A DNA stretch of 41,778 nucleotides from Bacteroidales bacterium. GTDB taxonomy: Bacteria > Bacteroidota > Bacteroidia > Bacteroidales > ML635J-15. A model generated the notes under the pieces. It had not been told where the DNA came from and did not search any database. It worked only from the letters and a program-made list of their open reading frames with translations. Where the stretch lies: contig JAQIBY010000034.1 of the NCBI GenBank assembly GCA_027858835.1, forward strand, positions 1-41,778, given 5' to 3'. The stretch's first letter is position 1. Each line of letters opens with the position of its first letter. The translations under genes and the position numbers were made by a program. Below, one piece after another: positions 7,213 to 15,692 of the stretch.

Positions 7213-8997
7213 TTAAATCAATTGATAGCTTAATGCCAATCCAAAAACGGCAGTAATCATATAAAGTATGGTGAGTGGCAAACCCACTTTCATGTAATCT
7301 TTAAATTCATAAGATCCGGCACCGTAAACCATTAAATTTGTTTGATATCCGATTGGCGTGATAAAACTTGCTGCTGCAGCAAAGGATATTAACAAAACAA
7401 AAGGTGTCGGATTAAGTCCTAAATCAACTGCAATGGTTACCGCAATTGGAAATAAGATAGCAACAGCTGCTTTATTGGTAATGTAAGCGGATAAAAGATT
7501 GGTAATTGCAAATAAGCCAAACATTAAACCGACAATTCCAAGCGGCTGCATAAATCGTATAATAAACTGAGCAATCATTTCTGCCACTCCAGATTTCATC
7601 ATAGCAGTACCAACGGCAAGCGATAATGCAATAATCGCAGCCAGATTATAATCAAGACTTTTGGGTAAGTCACGGGCTTTAACAATATTCAGCAAAGTGA
7701 TTAATACCAGCAAAACTGTTAATGCAATAAATAGGCTCACAACCCCCAGTGCCGATAAAAGAATTGCAGCAATCGTCCCGCCGATTAAGGTAATTGTTTT
7801 CCATGCGGGCAATTTTTGAAAATCACGAATTTTTGTAATGGGATAAAAATCCATTGTATCCGCAGCACGACTCTTATAATCATCACCTGTTATTAATAAA
7901 AGTACATCACCGGCTTGCAATTCAACAGCGCCGATTTTTCCGGAAATACGTTGCCCGTTACGATGTACAGCAATAATTGCGGCATCGAATTTCCCGCGAA
8001 ACCCGGCTTCTTTTATGGTTTTTCCTGCCAAAGAGGAGTTATGCGATATGACAATTTCCCGAATTTCAGTATGCTTTTTCTTTGAAAACATGCCGACTTG
8101 GGTTAATCTCAACCCGCTGTCATCCGTTAGCATGTCGGCAATGGTTTCCGTTTCACCGGCAAAGATTAAAATATCATTTTCCTGCAAAGCGGTTAACCGA
8201 CCAACTGCCGTAATTTTTTGCTCTCCGCGATATATCTCAGCAAGAAACAATCCTTTTAAATTACGCAAACCGGCTTCTTCAATGGTTTTTCCAACCAATT
8301 TTGATCCTGGTCGTAATTCTGCCTCAACAAGGTATTTTCGATGTGTATTGTTAAAATTCGTGATGACGTCTTTTTTATCAGGCAACAAATGTTTTCCGAT
8401 TAACAGCATGTAAGCTATCCCGATAATGATCATAATGCCACCAACCAATGCATAATCAAATATGTGTAATGATTCCAGATTTGGAGCAATCTTTTGATCA
8501 ATAACTAATCCGTTTACTATCAGGTTCGTTGATGTTCCAATTAGGGTCGCACATCCGCCAAGGATTGCAGCATAAGAAAGGGGAATCATGAATTTCGAAG
8601 GTGAAACGCCATGTCGTTTTGACCAAGAATGCACATATGGCATTAAAATCGCAACCAAAGGGGTATTATTCAAAAAGGCGGAAAAGCCTGAAACTAAAAC
8701 CATCATTCGCCAAAGAAAGCCATCGCTTGTTTTCGCACGAGAAAAAACTCGGTTAAAGAAATTCTCCAACACACCGGTTTTACGAATACTGTCACCAAGT
8801 AGTAACAGAAGAATAATTACGGCAATTTGATCGTTTGCAAAGCCGCTTATCATTTCTTTCGGACTCAGCAAACCAGATAAACCAAAAATGACCACAGCAA
8901 TTACAAAAGTAAAGGCAGTTCCCAGCCACTCTTTGTAAAGTGAAATCAACATAAAGACCAGAACAACAATTACTAATATGCTGTGAAATAATTCCAT
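7213..8997 (-). CDS. SLC13/DASS-type anion permease with two TrkA-C (RCK_C) domains, probable sulfate importer
   Basis: The 594-residue inner-membrane protein has hydrophobic blocks at about 1-200 and 398-594 enclosing a soluble segment. SLC13-like motifs include NNTPLVAILMP (110-120) and GTSTNLIVNG (154-163). The central segment holds two tandem RCK_C domains, about 221-295 and 311-380, each with an S/KLxGKTIxEAG pattern, as in SAC1/SLT-type sulfate permeases. As the first gene of the cysQ-cysC-cysD-cysN operon it most likely brings in sulfate; substrate specificity is inferred from context only. The ATG is six bases from the nearest -7-like box (9003-9010), so the true promoter is uncertain. 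Confidence 0.88.
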   Translation of the reverse strand: MELFHSILVIVVLVFMLISLYKEWLGTAFTFVIAVVIFGLSGLLSPKEMISGFANDQIAVIILLLLLGDSIRKTGVLENFFNRVFSRAKTSDGFLWRMMVLVSGFSAFLNNTPLVAILMPYVHSWSKRHGVSPSKFMIPLSYAAILGGCATLIGTSTNLIVNGLVIDQKIAPNLESLHIFDYALVGGIMIIIGIAYMLLIGKHLLPDKKDVITNFNNTHRKYLVEAELRPGSKLVGKTIEEAGLRNLKGLFLAEIYRGEQKITAVGRLTALQENDILIFAGETETIADMLTDDSGLRLTQVGMFSKKKHTEIREIVISHNSSLAGKTIKEAGFRGKFDAAIIAVHRNGQRISGKIGAVELQAGDVLLLITGDDYKSRAADTMDFYPITKIRDFQKLPAWKTITLIGGTIAAILLSALGVVSLFIALTVLLVLITLLNIVKARDLPKSLDYNLAAIIALSLAVGTAMMKSGVAEMIAQFIIRFMQPLGIVGLMFGLFAITNLLSAYITNKAAVAILFPIAVTIAVDLGLNPTPFVLLISFAAAASFITPIGYQTNLMVYGAGSYEFKDYMKVGLPLTILYMITAVFGLALSYQLI

Positions 8998-9133
8998 ACT
9001 TACAAAATAAACATAAATTCACGAAATTTTATTATTAAAATGGTTTTGTCTTATAAAAATAAGAATTAATACGTAGTGAATGCAAACAATTAAATTGATT
9101 TTTTTTGATATGCGATAGTAATGTATTTTTTTG

Positions 9134-9141
9134 TACATTTG
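9134..9141 (+). promoter_or_regulatory. -7 box of promoter for the T9SS-secreted protein
   Basis: TACATTTG matches the TAnnTTTG consensus and ends 23 bp before the ATG at 9165. A TTTG at 9104-9107 is 26 bp upstream, longer than the usual spacing, so only the -7 element is convincing. The 167-bp divergent gap also has to serve the sulfate operon. Confidence 0.5.
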
Positions 9142-9164
9142 GACAGAAACTAAAACGATCTACT

Positions 9165-11048
9165 ATGAAAATTTTTAACTTTTTATTGATTTTTGTGTTT
9201 GCTGCCACTACGGTATTTGCACAAACAATTTACACAGATGATTTTGAATCCTACACTGTAGGAGACGGAATCGCAGATCAGGATGCAACTGGCACCTGGA
9301 CAACCTGGTCAGAAACTCCGGGATCAGCTGAAGACCCATTAGTTACTGATGCTGCTGCAAATCTGGGGACTCAGTCAATGGTAGTTGAAGGCACAAATGA
9401 TGGTGTGCTCCTTCTTAATGACCTCACTGAAAATCGTTACCGTGTCGAGTTTTATTTAATGGTTCCCGATGGTTTTCTTGGATATTATAACATTTTGCAA
9501 GATTTTGCAGGAGGAAGCTCAGTCTGGGGAATGCAACTTTTCTTTGAAGATGGTGTTGGTACCATTGATGGAAATGGTTATGGTGCACTTACATTTGATT
9601 ACACTCCCGGAGAATGGATGAAAATTCAGCATTTTGTTGATTTGGACAACGACTGGATTGATTTTTACATTAACGGAGAACTTATTCATGCTTACCAATG
9701 GAGTAATGGAGTTGCTAATGATGGAACAGGAATAAACAAATTAGATGCATTCAATTTTTATGCATGGGATGATGGTGGAGCAGGAACCCCAAAATATTAT
9801 ATGGATGATTATATCATTGAACAGGTTGATATCCCAAACCCACCCTTAAACTTTGCCATTAACGTAATTAATGAAAACGATGTAAATATTACTTGGGATG
9901 TACCAACTGAAGGCACACCCGATTCATATTCAGTAATTCGCGATGGCGCAGAAATCGCAGTTGTTGAAACCGGAACTACTTATTTGGATGAAAATCTGTA
10001 CCCTGGTGATTATAATTATCAAGTAAAAGCGTTTTATGGCGAGGCTGTAGGTTACTCAGCATCAGCAGGAATAGAAACGGCAAATATCCCCGGGGGAAAC
10101 ATGCGTGAAATTGTTTTATATGAAATTTGGACCGGAACATGGTGTGAATTTTGTCCTACCGCTGCTGGCGCAATTAACGAAATGGCTGCTGAATATGCAG
10201 ACATCGCAATAATTGAGTATCATGGGCTGAATGGTGACATTTATGAAACACCAGCAACCGCAATTCGCCATGATTATTATGTTCCCACCTTTGATGATGG
10301 AGATGGTGCTTTTGGCTATCCTACCACAATTGTTAACGGAATGTTTGGATTTGAAGGCGCAATGCCAACTGTTGCTGAACAAAAAGCAATTTACGAATAT
10401 TATTATGATGAGTATATTGACATCCCAACAGTTTACACAATTAATCCAACGGTTGATTTAATCTCATCTAATCCATCTGTTTTTGACATTGATATTGATG
10501 TGGAAGAAACCTTCCCATATTACAATGATGAAATTAGACTTTTTGTTGCACTTACAGAAACAAACATCCCCGAAAACTGGCAGACTGAAACAGAAGTGAA
10601 TTTTGTTCTAAGAGAGATGTTACCCGATGCGAATGGTACCGTCTTAGATTTCACAGGTGGCAGTATTCAAAATGAAGCAATGCAGCTTACTTTAGATGAA
10701 AGTTACGTAAGAAGTAATTGTGAATTAGTCATCTTTGTTCAAAACATGGAGACAGCAGAAATCATGGAAGCCGGAAAAATTGACTTGGGAAGTTTTGTTG
10801 GTATTGAAAACAATGACAACCTGAAACTATCTGTTTATCCAAACCCAAGTAGTGGATTGGTAAATGTTGTTGCATCTGAACGCATTGAGTCAATTGCAAT
10901 TTACTCATTAACCGGTCAGTTAGTCTATCAAGTAAATCCTGAATCAAATAGCTACAACTTCTCAACTGAAGCGTTTGCTAATGGGATTTATAATATGAAA
11001 ATTAACACACAAAACGGCAATCAGGTAAAACAACTGATTATCCAATAA
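9165..11048 (+). CDS. Type IX-secreted multidomain protein: ConA-like lectin, fibronectin III, Omp28/thioredoxin-like, sorting domain
   Basis: The start is placed at ATG 9165, giving MKIFNFLLIFVFAATTVFAQ as a clear signal peptide; an upstream in-frame start at 9105 would bury it and precede the -7 box. Domains in order are a concanavalin-like jelly roll (about 21-222, starting IYTDDFESY), an FN3 module (about 225-308) and an Omp28-like region with a thioredoxin-type CxxC (W326-C-E-F-C-P331). About 555-627 is a type A C-terminal sorting domain (VYPNPSSGLVNV ... GIYNMKINT ... QLIIQ). The last domain means export through PorSS/T9SS and surface attachment or release. The redox motif suggests thiol-disulfide chemistry outside the cell, but substrate and partner are unknown. 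Confidence 0.88.
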   Translation: MKIFNFLLIFVFAATTVFAQTIYTDDFESYTVGDGIADQDATGTWTTWSETPGSAEDPLVTDAAANLGTQSMVVEGTNDGVLLLNDLTENRYRVEFYLMVPDGFLGYYNILQDFAGGSSVWGMQLFFEDGVGTIDGNGYGALTFDYTPGEWMKIQHFVDLDNDWIDFYINGELIHAYQWSNGVANDGTGINKLDAFNFYAWDDGGAGTPKYYMDDYIIEQVDIPNPPLNFAINVINENDVNITWDVPTEGTPDSYSVIRDGAEIAVVETGTTYLDENLYPGDYNYQVKAFYGEAVGYSASAGIETANIPGGNMREIVLYEIWTGTWCEFCPTAAGAINEMAAEYADIAIIEYHGLNGDIYETPATAIRHDYYVPTFDDGDGAFGYPTTIVNGMFGFEGAMPTVAEQKAIYEYYYDEYIDIPTVYTINPTVDLISSNPSVFDIDIDVEETFPYYNDEIRLFVALTETNIPENWQTETEVNFVLREMLPDANGTVLDFTGGSIQNEAMQLTLDESYVRSNCELVIFVQNMETAEIMEAGKIDLGSFVGIENNDNLKLSVYPNPSSGLVNVVASERIESIAIYSLTGQLVYQVNPESNSYNFSTEAFANGIYNMKINTQNGNQVKQLIIQ

Positions 11049-11072
11049 TAAATTATTAAAACACTTGTTTTT

Positions 11073-11103
11073 AAAAGCAGAGTTAAACGCTCTGCTTTTT
11101 TTT
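11073..11103 (+). terminator. Rho-independent terminator after the T9SS protein gene
   Basis: AAAAGCAGAG (11073-11082), 7-nt loop, CTCTGCTTTT (11090-11099), then a T-run to 11103. It ends 13 bp before the prmC ATG, so prmC needs its own start or read-through. Confidence 0.85.
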
Positions 11104-11116
11104 GCATTTTTGCATT

Positions 11117-11983
11117 ATGAAATTTGATGAAAAACAAACAATTCGCCAAATTAAAGAGAAAATTACAGGTCATTTAACTCCGATGTATCATCAAGCAGAA
11201 GCTCAACAAATTGCATCTTTGTTAATTGAACATATCTGTAAATTGAGCAAGGTAGAGCAAGCTTTACAGGCAATGAAGACACTTTCTGAAACAGAACACA
11301 AGGCAATTGAGAAGGCACTATTCCAACTTAAAAATGCTGTTCCGATTCAATATATCATTGGTGAAACGGAGTTTTATACACGAAAGTTTTTTGTTGCTGA
11401 AGGGGTGTTAATTCCTCGCCCGGAAACGGAGGAATTAGTTGAACATGTATTAAAAAAAATGCCTAAAAACAAAACCATAAGCATACTAGATATCGGAACG
11501 GGAAGCGGAATTATTGCAATTTCCTTAGCCCTAGAAATTCCTGATGCACAGGTTTATGCCAGTGATTTTTCAGATAAAGCCATAACACTTGCAAAACGAA
11601 ATGCAAGCGCACTAAAAGCTGATGTGAAATTTATTAAACATGATATCTTTACTGAAACTAAATCCCTACCATATAATTTGGACTGCATAGTCAGCAATCC
11701 ACCATATGTCAGAGAAAGTGAGAAAAGCCAAATGCATGATAATGTGTTAAATCACGAACCATGCACAGCACTCTTTGTTAATGACAAAGATGCGTTACTA
11801 TATTACCGGAGAATAGCAGAAGTTGCTACAACTCATTTGAAACCTGATGGGATAATTTTCTGTGAAATTAATGAAGCCCTAGCCGAACAAACAAAAAAAT
11901 GTTTTGTAAATTCAGGATTTGGCAATATTTTTGTTTATCAAGACATCAATAAAAAAGACAGAATTATTCAAATTGAACACTAA
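11117..11983 (+). CDS. prmC: Peptide chain release factor N5-glutamine methyltransferase
   Basis: PrmC/HemK methylates the Gln of the GGQ motif in release factors RF1/RF2 using S-adenosylmethionine. The 288-residue protein has a helical N-terminal release-factor-binding domain, then RPETEELV (101-108), the SAM-binding motif DIGTGSG (125-131) and the catalytic NPPY (194-197). The start at ATG 11117 is preferred because an upstream TTG at 11102 lies within the terminator T-run. No prfA is adjacent. Confidence 0.93.
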   Translation: MKFDEKQTIRQIKEKITGHLTPMYHQAEAQQIASLLIEHICKLSKVEQALQAMKTLSETEHKAIEKALFQLKNAVPIQYIIGETEFYTRKFFVAEGVLIPRPETEELVEHVLKKMPKNKTISILDIGTGSGIIAISLALEIPDAQVYASDFSDKAITLAKRNASALKADVKFIKHDIFTETKSLPYNLDCIVSNPPYVRESEKSQMHDNVLNHEPCTALFVNDKDALLYYRRIAEVATTHLKPDGIIFCEINEALAEQTKKCFVNSGFGNIFVYQDINKKDRIIQIEH

Positions 11984-11998
11984 CTAAAAAATAATATT

Positions 11999-12703
11999 AT
12001 GAAACAAATTGTAAAAATTATTTCACTCTGTGTTGTTCTGTGTGGTCTCATTATTTTATCATCATGTCAACGTGAAGATTCCATTGATGCAAATCAGGAC
12101 AGAATATACACGTATTACGAGCTGAATTATGATGCCAATGATGACGTCACAACAGCAAAAGCCATTTTTCGATTAGGTGGATCATCCTCTTCAAAATTAA
12201 AACTCAGCGAAGGCTCAAGCGTGACATTTAATGGTCAAGAATTGAGCTATAACGGGTTTTATGCCTATTACCAGAATGAGCTTCCGGGAATAGTAGAAAC
12301 CGGCACTTTTGTATTTACTGATTTAGACGGGAACAGCTTTACAAATGAAGTTAGTTTCATTGAAATTGAATTCCCCGCAGATATGCCGGATATTGAAAAA
12401 GGTACTATTTATGACATTGACTGGATTGGAAACCCGGTTGCCGAAAATGAAGTCGTCACCTTTACTATTGACGGTCCTGCAGATTCCGATAATTACACGG
12501 TAACTGCAAGCCAAATTGGAGCACAAACCATTCAACTCACAGCGGCTAAAACAAATTCATTTACTACCGGAGCTAGCATTTTAGGATTAGAAAGAAAATA
12601 TGAAACCGAAAACATTAATGCGCCAAGCGTTGGTGGGGAAATTATCACAAAATACATTGCGCCTAAAGTTGGAATGAATGTTCAAGAAGAAACTGTTCAA
12701 TAG
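11999..12703 (+). CDS. Lipoprotein of unknown function
   Basis: The 234-residue protein begins with a lipoprotein signal peptide ending in the lipobox LSSC (Cys23), followed by a short polar linker. The mature part is acidic and rich in beta-prone segments with no domain I recognise. It follows prmC by 15 bp and is followed by a strong terminator, so the two may share a transcript. A periplasmic or surface location is inferred from the lipobox alone. Confidence 0.8.
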   Translation: MKQIVKIISLCVVLCGLIILSSCQREDSIDANQDRIYTYYELNYDANDDVTTAKAIFRLGGSSSSKLKLSEGSSVTFNGQELSYNGFYAYYQNELPGIVETGTFVFTDLDGNSFTNEVSFIEIEFPADMPDIEKGTIYDIDWIGNPVAENEVVTFTIDGPADSDNYTVTASQIGAQTIQLTAAKTNSFTTGASILGLERKYETENINAPSVGGEIITKYIAPKVGMNVQEETVQ

Positions 12704-12760
12704 TTTTTTCTGACTCAAAACCACCACAATATTATTGTGGATATATCATCTATGAAAACG

Positions 12761-12790
12761 AAAGGCTGCCTTAATCCAGCAGCCTTTTTT
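12761..12790 (+). terminator. Rho-independent terminator between the lipoprotein and the convergent purF-like gene
   Basis: AAAGGCTGC (12761-12769), 9-nt loop, GCAGCCTTT (12779-12787) and a T-run. The A-run on the other arm lets it act, less strongly, for the minus-strand gene ending at 12814. A second small stem, CCACAAT...ATTGTGG, precedes it at about 12724-12740. Confidence 0.85.
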
Positions 12791-12813
12791 ACATGTTTTC
12801 ATGTATAATTATG

Positions 12814-14709
12814 CTAATACGATCGTTCGTTTCTACCCTCAACAAAATTTATAAAAGAACGATTTACCACACGATTACCGCCTGGGGTGGGATAATCACC
12901 TGTGAAATACCAATCTCCCAGATTGTCAGGACAGGCAAGATGCAGATTGTCAATTCCTTGATAAATAATTTCAACATCAGATTTCACCCAATCCGGAGTT
13001 AATAATTCAGTAATTTTTGCGGAAACTTCTTCTGCTGTAAAGGGCTTATAAATCTGTTTTACATAATTTATCATTTCTTCTTTCGGGAGATTTTCCTGTG
13101 CTTTACATTTTTTATAAACATCCTGAATAATATCCGCCTGTCCGGTTTCATTCAACAATGCAATTGCTGCCTGAAATGCAACAAAATCACCCAGTTTTGC
13201 CATGTCGATGCCATAACAATCCGGATAACGGATTTGTGGGGCTGAAGAAACAATCACAATTTTCTTTGCCTCCAGTCGGTCTAAAATACTAAGAATCGAT
13301 TGTTTCAAGGTTGTCCCACGAACAATACTATCATCAATGATTACTAGATTGTCTTTTTTTGCACGAACAGTTCCGTAGGTGATATCATAAACATGACCAA
13401 CTAAGTCATTTCTACCTTCATCCTGAGAAATAAAGGTCCGTAATTTAACATCCTTTATGGCAATTTTTTCGGCTCTTGGTTTACGATTTAGTAATTTCGC
13501 CATTTCTTCGTTGCTTAACGGTTTATCAGCTTCACGAATAATGCGAATTTTCTCCTTTGTAAGCACAGATTCCAATCCTTTAATCATTCCATAAAATGCA
13601 GTTTCTGCTGTATTAGGAATGTAGGAAAACACGGTATTGTCAAAATCATAATCTACGGACTCCAAAACTTTAGGAACAATCAACTCACCAAGTTTTTTGC
13701 GTTCTTTATAGATATCTGCATCTGAGCCGCGTGAAAAATAAATCCGCTCAAAAGAACAAGCACGTTTTTCCTGGGGAACACGAATTAAATGCTTTGTGAG
13801 TTTTGCTTCACTGTTAATGATAATCGCTGTTCCGGGATCCAATTCCAACACCTCATCGGCAGGAGCATCCATTACGGTTTGAATTACCGGACGTTCCGAT
13901 GCTGCAACCACAACTTCATCATTCTCGTAATAATATGCCGGACGAATTCCCCATGGGTCGCGCATAATGAATGCATCACCATGACCCACAATTCCGCCGA
14001 TTGCATAACCGCCGTCCCAATCTTCAGAAGCTTTTTGCAAAACCTGTTCAAGTTTGAGTTTCTGTGGAATTAAATCAGATATTTCACGATTTGTATGCCC
14101 CTGATTTTTCAAATTTCTAAAAAGCTTTTGATTCGCTTCATCCAAATGCAAACCAACCATTTCGAGCATGGTTACCGTATCGGTGTAATCTTTCGGATGC
14201 TGTCCATATTTAATGAGTTTTTGAAACAGCTCGTCCACATTCGTGAGATTAAAATTCCCTGCCATCATCAGTGAGCGGCTTTTCCAGTTATTCAGTCGCA
14301 TTACGGGATGCAGAAAATCAATTTCATTGCGTCCGAACGTAGCGTATCTTAAATGTCCCAAATAAATATCGCCGATAAAAGGAAGGGTTTCATACGCTAT
14401 TTTCGCAGTCACATGCTTATTATCTCCAATTTTATCCTCAATTCTCTGATGTATCCGGTCAAAAGCATCTTTAATCGGGGCAGATGCATTACTTCGCAAT
14501 CTGTCGATATAGCTATTTCCCGGTGGGATATTGTTTTTTATGCTGAGCACGCCTGCACCATCCTGCCCGCGATTGTGCTGCTTTTCCATAAGCAAATACA
14601 ACTTCTGCAAACCGTATGACCAGCTTCCATAAGTTTTTTCGTAATAATCTAACGGTTTTTTCAGGCGAATGAATGCAATTCCGCATTCGTGTTTTATCTG
14701 CTCACTCAT
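12814..14709 (-). CDS. PurF-family amidophosphoribosyltransferase (long Bacteroidota form)
   Basis: The N-terminal class II glutamine amidotransferase domain begins HECGIAFIR, with the nucleophile at Cys9, and continues with KQHNRGQDGAG and GHLRYATFG. A C-terminal phosphoribosyltransferase domain has the PRPP loop VIIDDSIVRGTT at about 455-466. At 631 residues it is longer than typical PurF (470-505), as in a paralogue I recall from Bacteroidota. It presumably makes phosphoribosylamine for purine synthesis, but no other pur gene is nearby, and a second canonical PurF may exist elsewhere. The first eight residues (MSEQIKHE) would need processing to free Cys9. A -7 box lies at 14727-14734. Confidence 0.87.
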   Translation of the reverse strand: MSEQIKHECGIAFIRLKKPLDYYEKTYGSWSYGLQKLYLLMEKQHNRGQDGAGVLSIKNNIPPGNSYIDRLRSNASAPIKDAFDRIHQRIEDKIGDNKHVTAKIAYETLPFIGDIYLGHLRYATFGRNEIDFLHPVMRLNNWKSRSLMMAGNFNLTNVDELFQKLIKYGQHPKDYTDTVTMLEMVGLHLDEANQKLFRNLKNQGHTNREISDLIPQKLKLEQVLQKASEDWDGGYAIGGIVGHGDAFIMRDPWGIRPAYYYENDEVVVAASERPVIQTVMDAPADEVLELDPGTAIIINSEAKLTKHLIRVPQEKRACSFERIYFSRGSDADIYKERKKLGELIVPKVLESVDYDFDNTVFSYIPNTAETAFYGMIKGLESVLTKEKIRIIREADKPLSNEEMAKLLNRKPRAEKIAIKDVKLRTFISQDEGRNDLVGHVYDITYGTVRAKKDNLVIIDDSIVRGTTLKQSILSILDRLEAKKIVIVSSAPQIRYPDCYGIDMAKLGDFVAFQAAIALLNETGQADIIQDVYKKCKAQENLPKEEMINYVKQIYKPFTAEEVSAKITELLTPDWVKSDVEIIYQGIDNLHLACPDNLGDWYFTGDYPTPGGNRVVNRSFINFVEGRNERSY

Positions 14710-14726
14710 GATAGAAAAGTTTGCAA

Positions 14727-14734
14727 CAAAGTTA
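14727..14734 (-). promoter_or_regulatory. -7 box for the purF-like gene
   Basis: TAACTTTG on the minus strand (14734-14727) matches TAnnTTTG and lies 17 bp before the ATG. No good TTTG is seen at the expected -33 position. Confidence 0.5.
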
Positions 14735-14874
14735 AAACTTTTGACCGGATTTTGTTTGTAAAAAGTAATTGCAAATTAATCATTTCATTTTTAACAAGCT
14801 CAATTCTTTGTTTTATCGCACATTAAGAAAGTTTTAAGAAAAAAGTGCTAAAAATTTAAATTTATCTTAAACAT

Positions 14875-14904
14875 TGGAAACGTTTTCCGGTTTTATTGTT
14901 TCCA
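14875..14904. promoter_or_regulatory. Candidate TetR operator upstream of the efflux regulator
   Basis: TGGAAAC (14875-14881) and GTTTCCA (14898-14904) form a perfect 7-bp inverted repeat with a 16-bp centre, overlapping the -33 element of the regulator's promoter. The position fits autorepression; binding is inferred. Confidence 0.4.
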
Positions 14905-14926
14905 AAGAAAAAAATGATTTACTTTG
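14896..14926 (+). promoter_or_regulatory. Promoter of the TetR-efflux operon
   Basis: TTG (14896-14898), a 20-bp spacer, then TTACTTTG (14919-14926), one mismatch from TAnnTTTG. Transcription would start near 14933, downstream of two earlier in-frame starts, which supports the ATG at 14944. Confidence 0.5.
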
Positions 14927-14943
14927 CCACAAAGAATAATAGA

Positions 14944-15564
14944 ATGGACGAAAAGACTATACATATCTGTCAAGAAAGCTTGAAATATTTCCTTGCGAAT
15001 GGAGTAAAAAACAGTAGCATGGATGATCTTAGCAAGCACTTAAGGATGAGTAAAAAAACACTTTATCAGTATGTTGACAACAAGGAAGATTTACTGCATA
15101 AAGTTCTGGATACCATTCGCAAATATCATAATGAATCAAATCATAATGCTTGGAAAGAAGGGAAAAATGCAATTGAAGTATTATTTAATGTAAGCCGTAA
15201 GATTTATGAATTTCAGATTAAAGTAAAAAATCCATTTCGTTTTGATTTAGAAAAATATTATCCGCAACTCTGGGGAAAATTTCAGGAGGATATGCGAAAT
15301 AAAGCCCAAAATTATTTTCGGGAAAATTTACAGCAGGGCATTTCAGAAGGTTTTTATAGAGATGATTTAGACATTGACATGACATCTACATTATACATGG
15401 CAAAAATAGACGGAGTTCATCATGACTTTGCAAAGAATCCTGAGAAATACACATACCGGCAATTATTTGAAGTGCTGTTTGAGCATCAAATCAGAGCAAT
15501 TGCAACATCTGAGGGATTATCTTTCCTTGAAAAGGAAATTGAACACCTAAAATTTATTCAATGA
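14944..15564 (+). CDS. TetR/AcrR-family transcriptional regulator of the RND efflux operon
   Basis: The 206-residue protein has an N-terminal TetR helix-turn-helix: the segment SSMDDLSKHLRMSKKTLYQYV (about 24-44) with the typical KKTLYQYVDNKEDLL block, then a variable all-helical effector domain. The start at 14944 follows from the promoter position and gives the normal TetR N-terminus. It heads an operon with a TolC-like channel, membrane-fusion protein and RND pump, so it probably represses that pump and responds to a pump substrate. It is 128 bp from the true start of the channel gene. Confidence 0.9.
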   Translation: MDEKTIHICQESLKYFLANGVKNSSMDDLSKHLRMSKKTLYQYVDNKEDLLHKVLDTIRKYHNESNHNAWKEGKNAIEVLFNVSRKIYEFQIKVKNPFRFDLEKYYPQLWGKFQEDMRNKAQNYFRENLQQGISEGFYRDDLDIDMTSTLYMAKIDGVHHDFAKNPEKYTYRQLFEVLFEHQIRAIATSEGLSFLEKEIEHLKFIQ

Positions 15565-15587
15565 ACAATAGACGGAAACATAGCGGA

Positions 15588-15619
15588 ATTTCACCGAATC
15601 AATTCCATATTTCACCGAA
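15588..15619 (+). promoter_or_regulatory. Two direct ATTTCACCGAA repeats, 21 bp apart, before the efflux channel gene
   Basis: ATTTCACCGAA occurs at 15588-15598 and 15609-15619. The 21-bp offset is two helical turns, so a protein could bind both on one DNA face. They lie in the 128-bp gap between the regulator and the outer-membrane channel gene. Confidence 0.35.
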
Positions 15620-15692
15620 AGGTTCTATCAAAGGAGTCTTATCAAGCTTAATTTTACTTCCAAAATTAGAAATTTTGAAAAACATAGCGTAT

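Noticed and set aside
8015-8413. 132-codon plus-strand frame opposite the SLC13 permease
   Set aside because: Antisense to a clearly coding gene, with no motif, promoter or conservation signal visible.
15561-15692. N-terminal extension of the TolC-like protein
   Set aside because: It overlaps the regulator stop and would hide a perfect signal peptide that starts at 15693.
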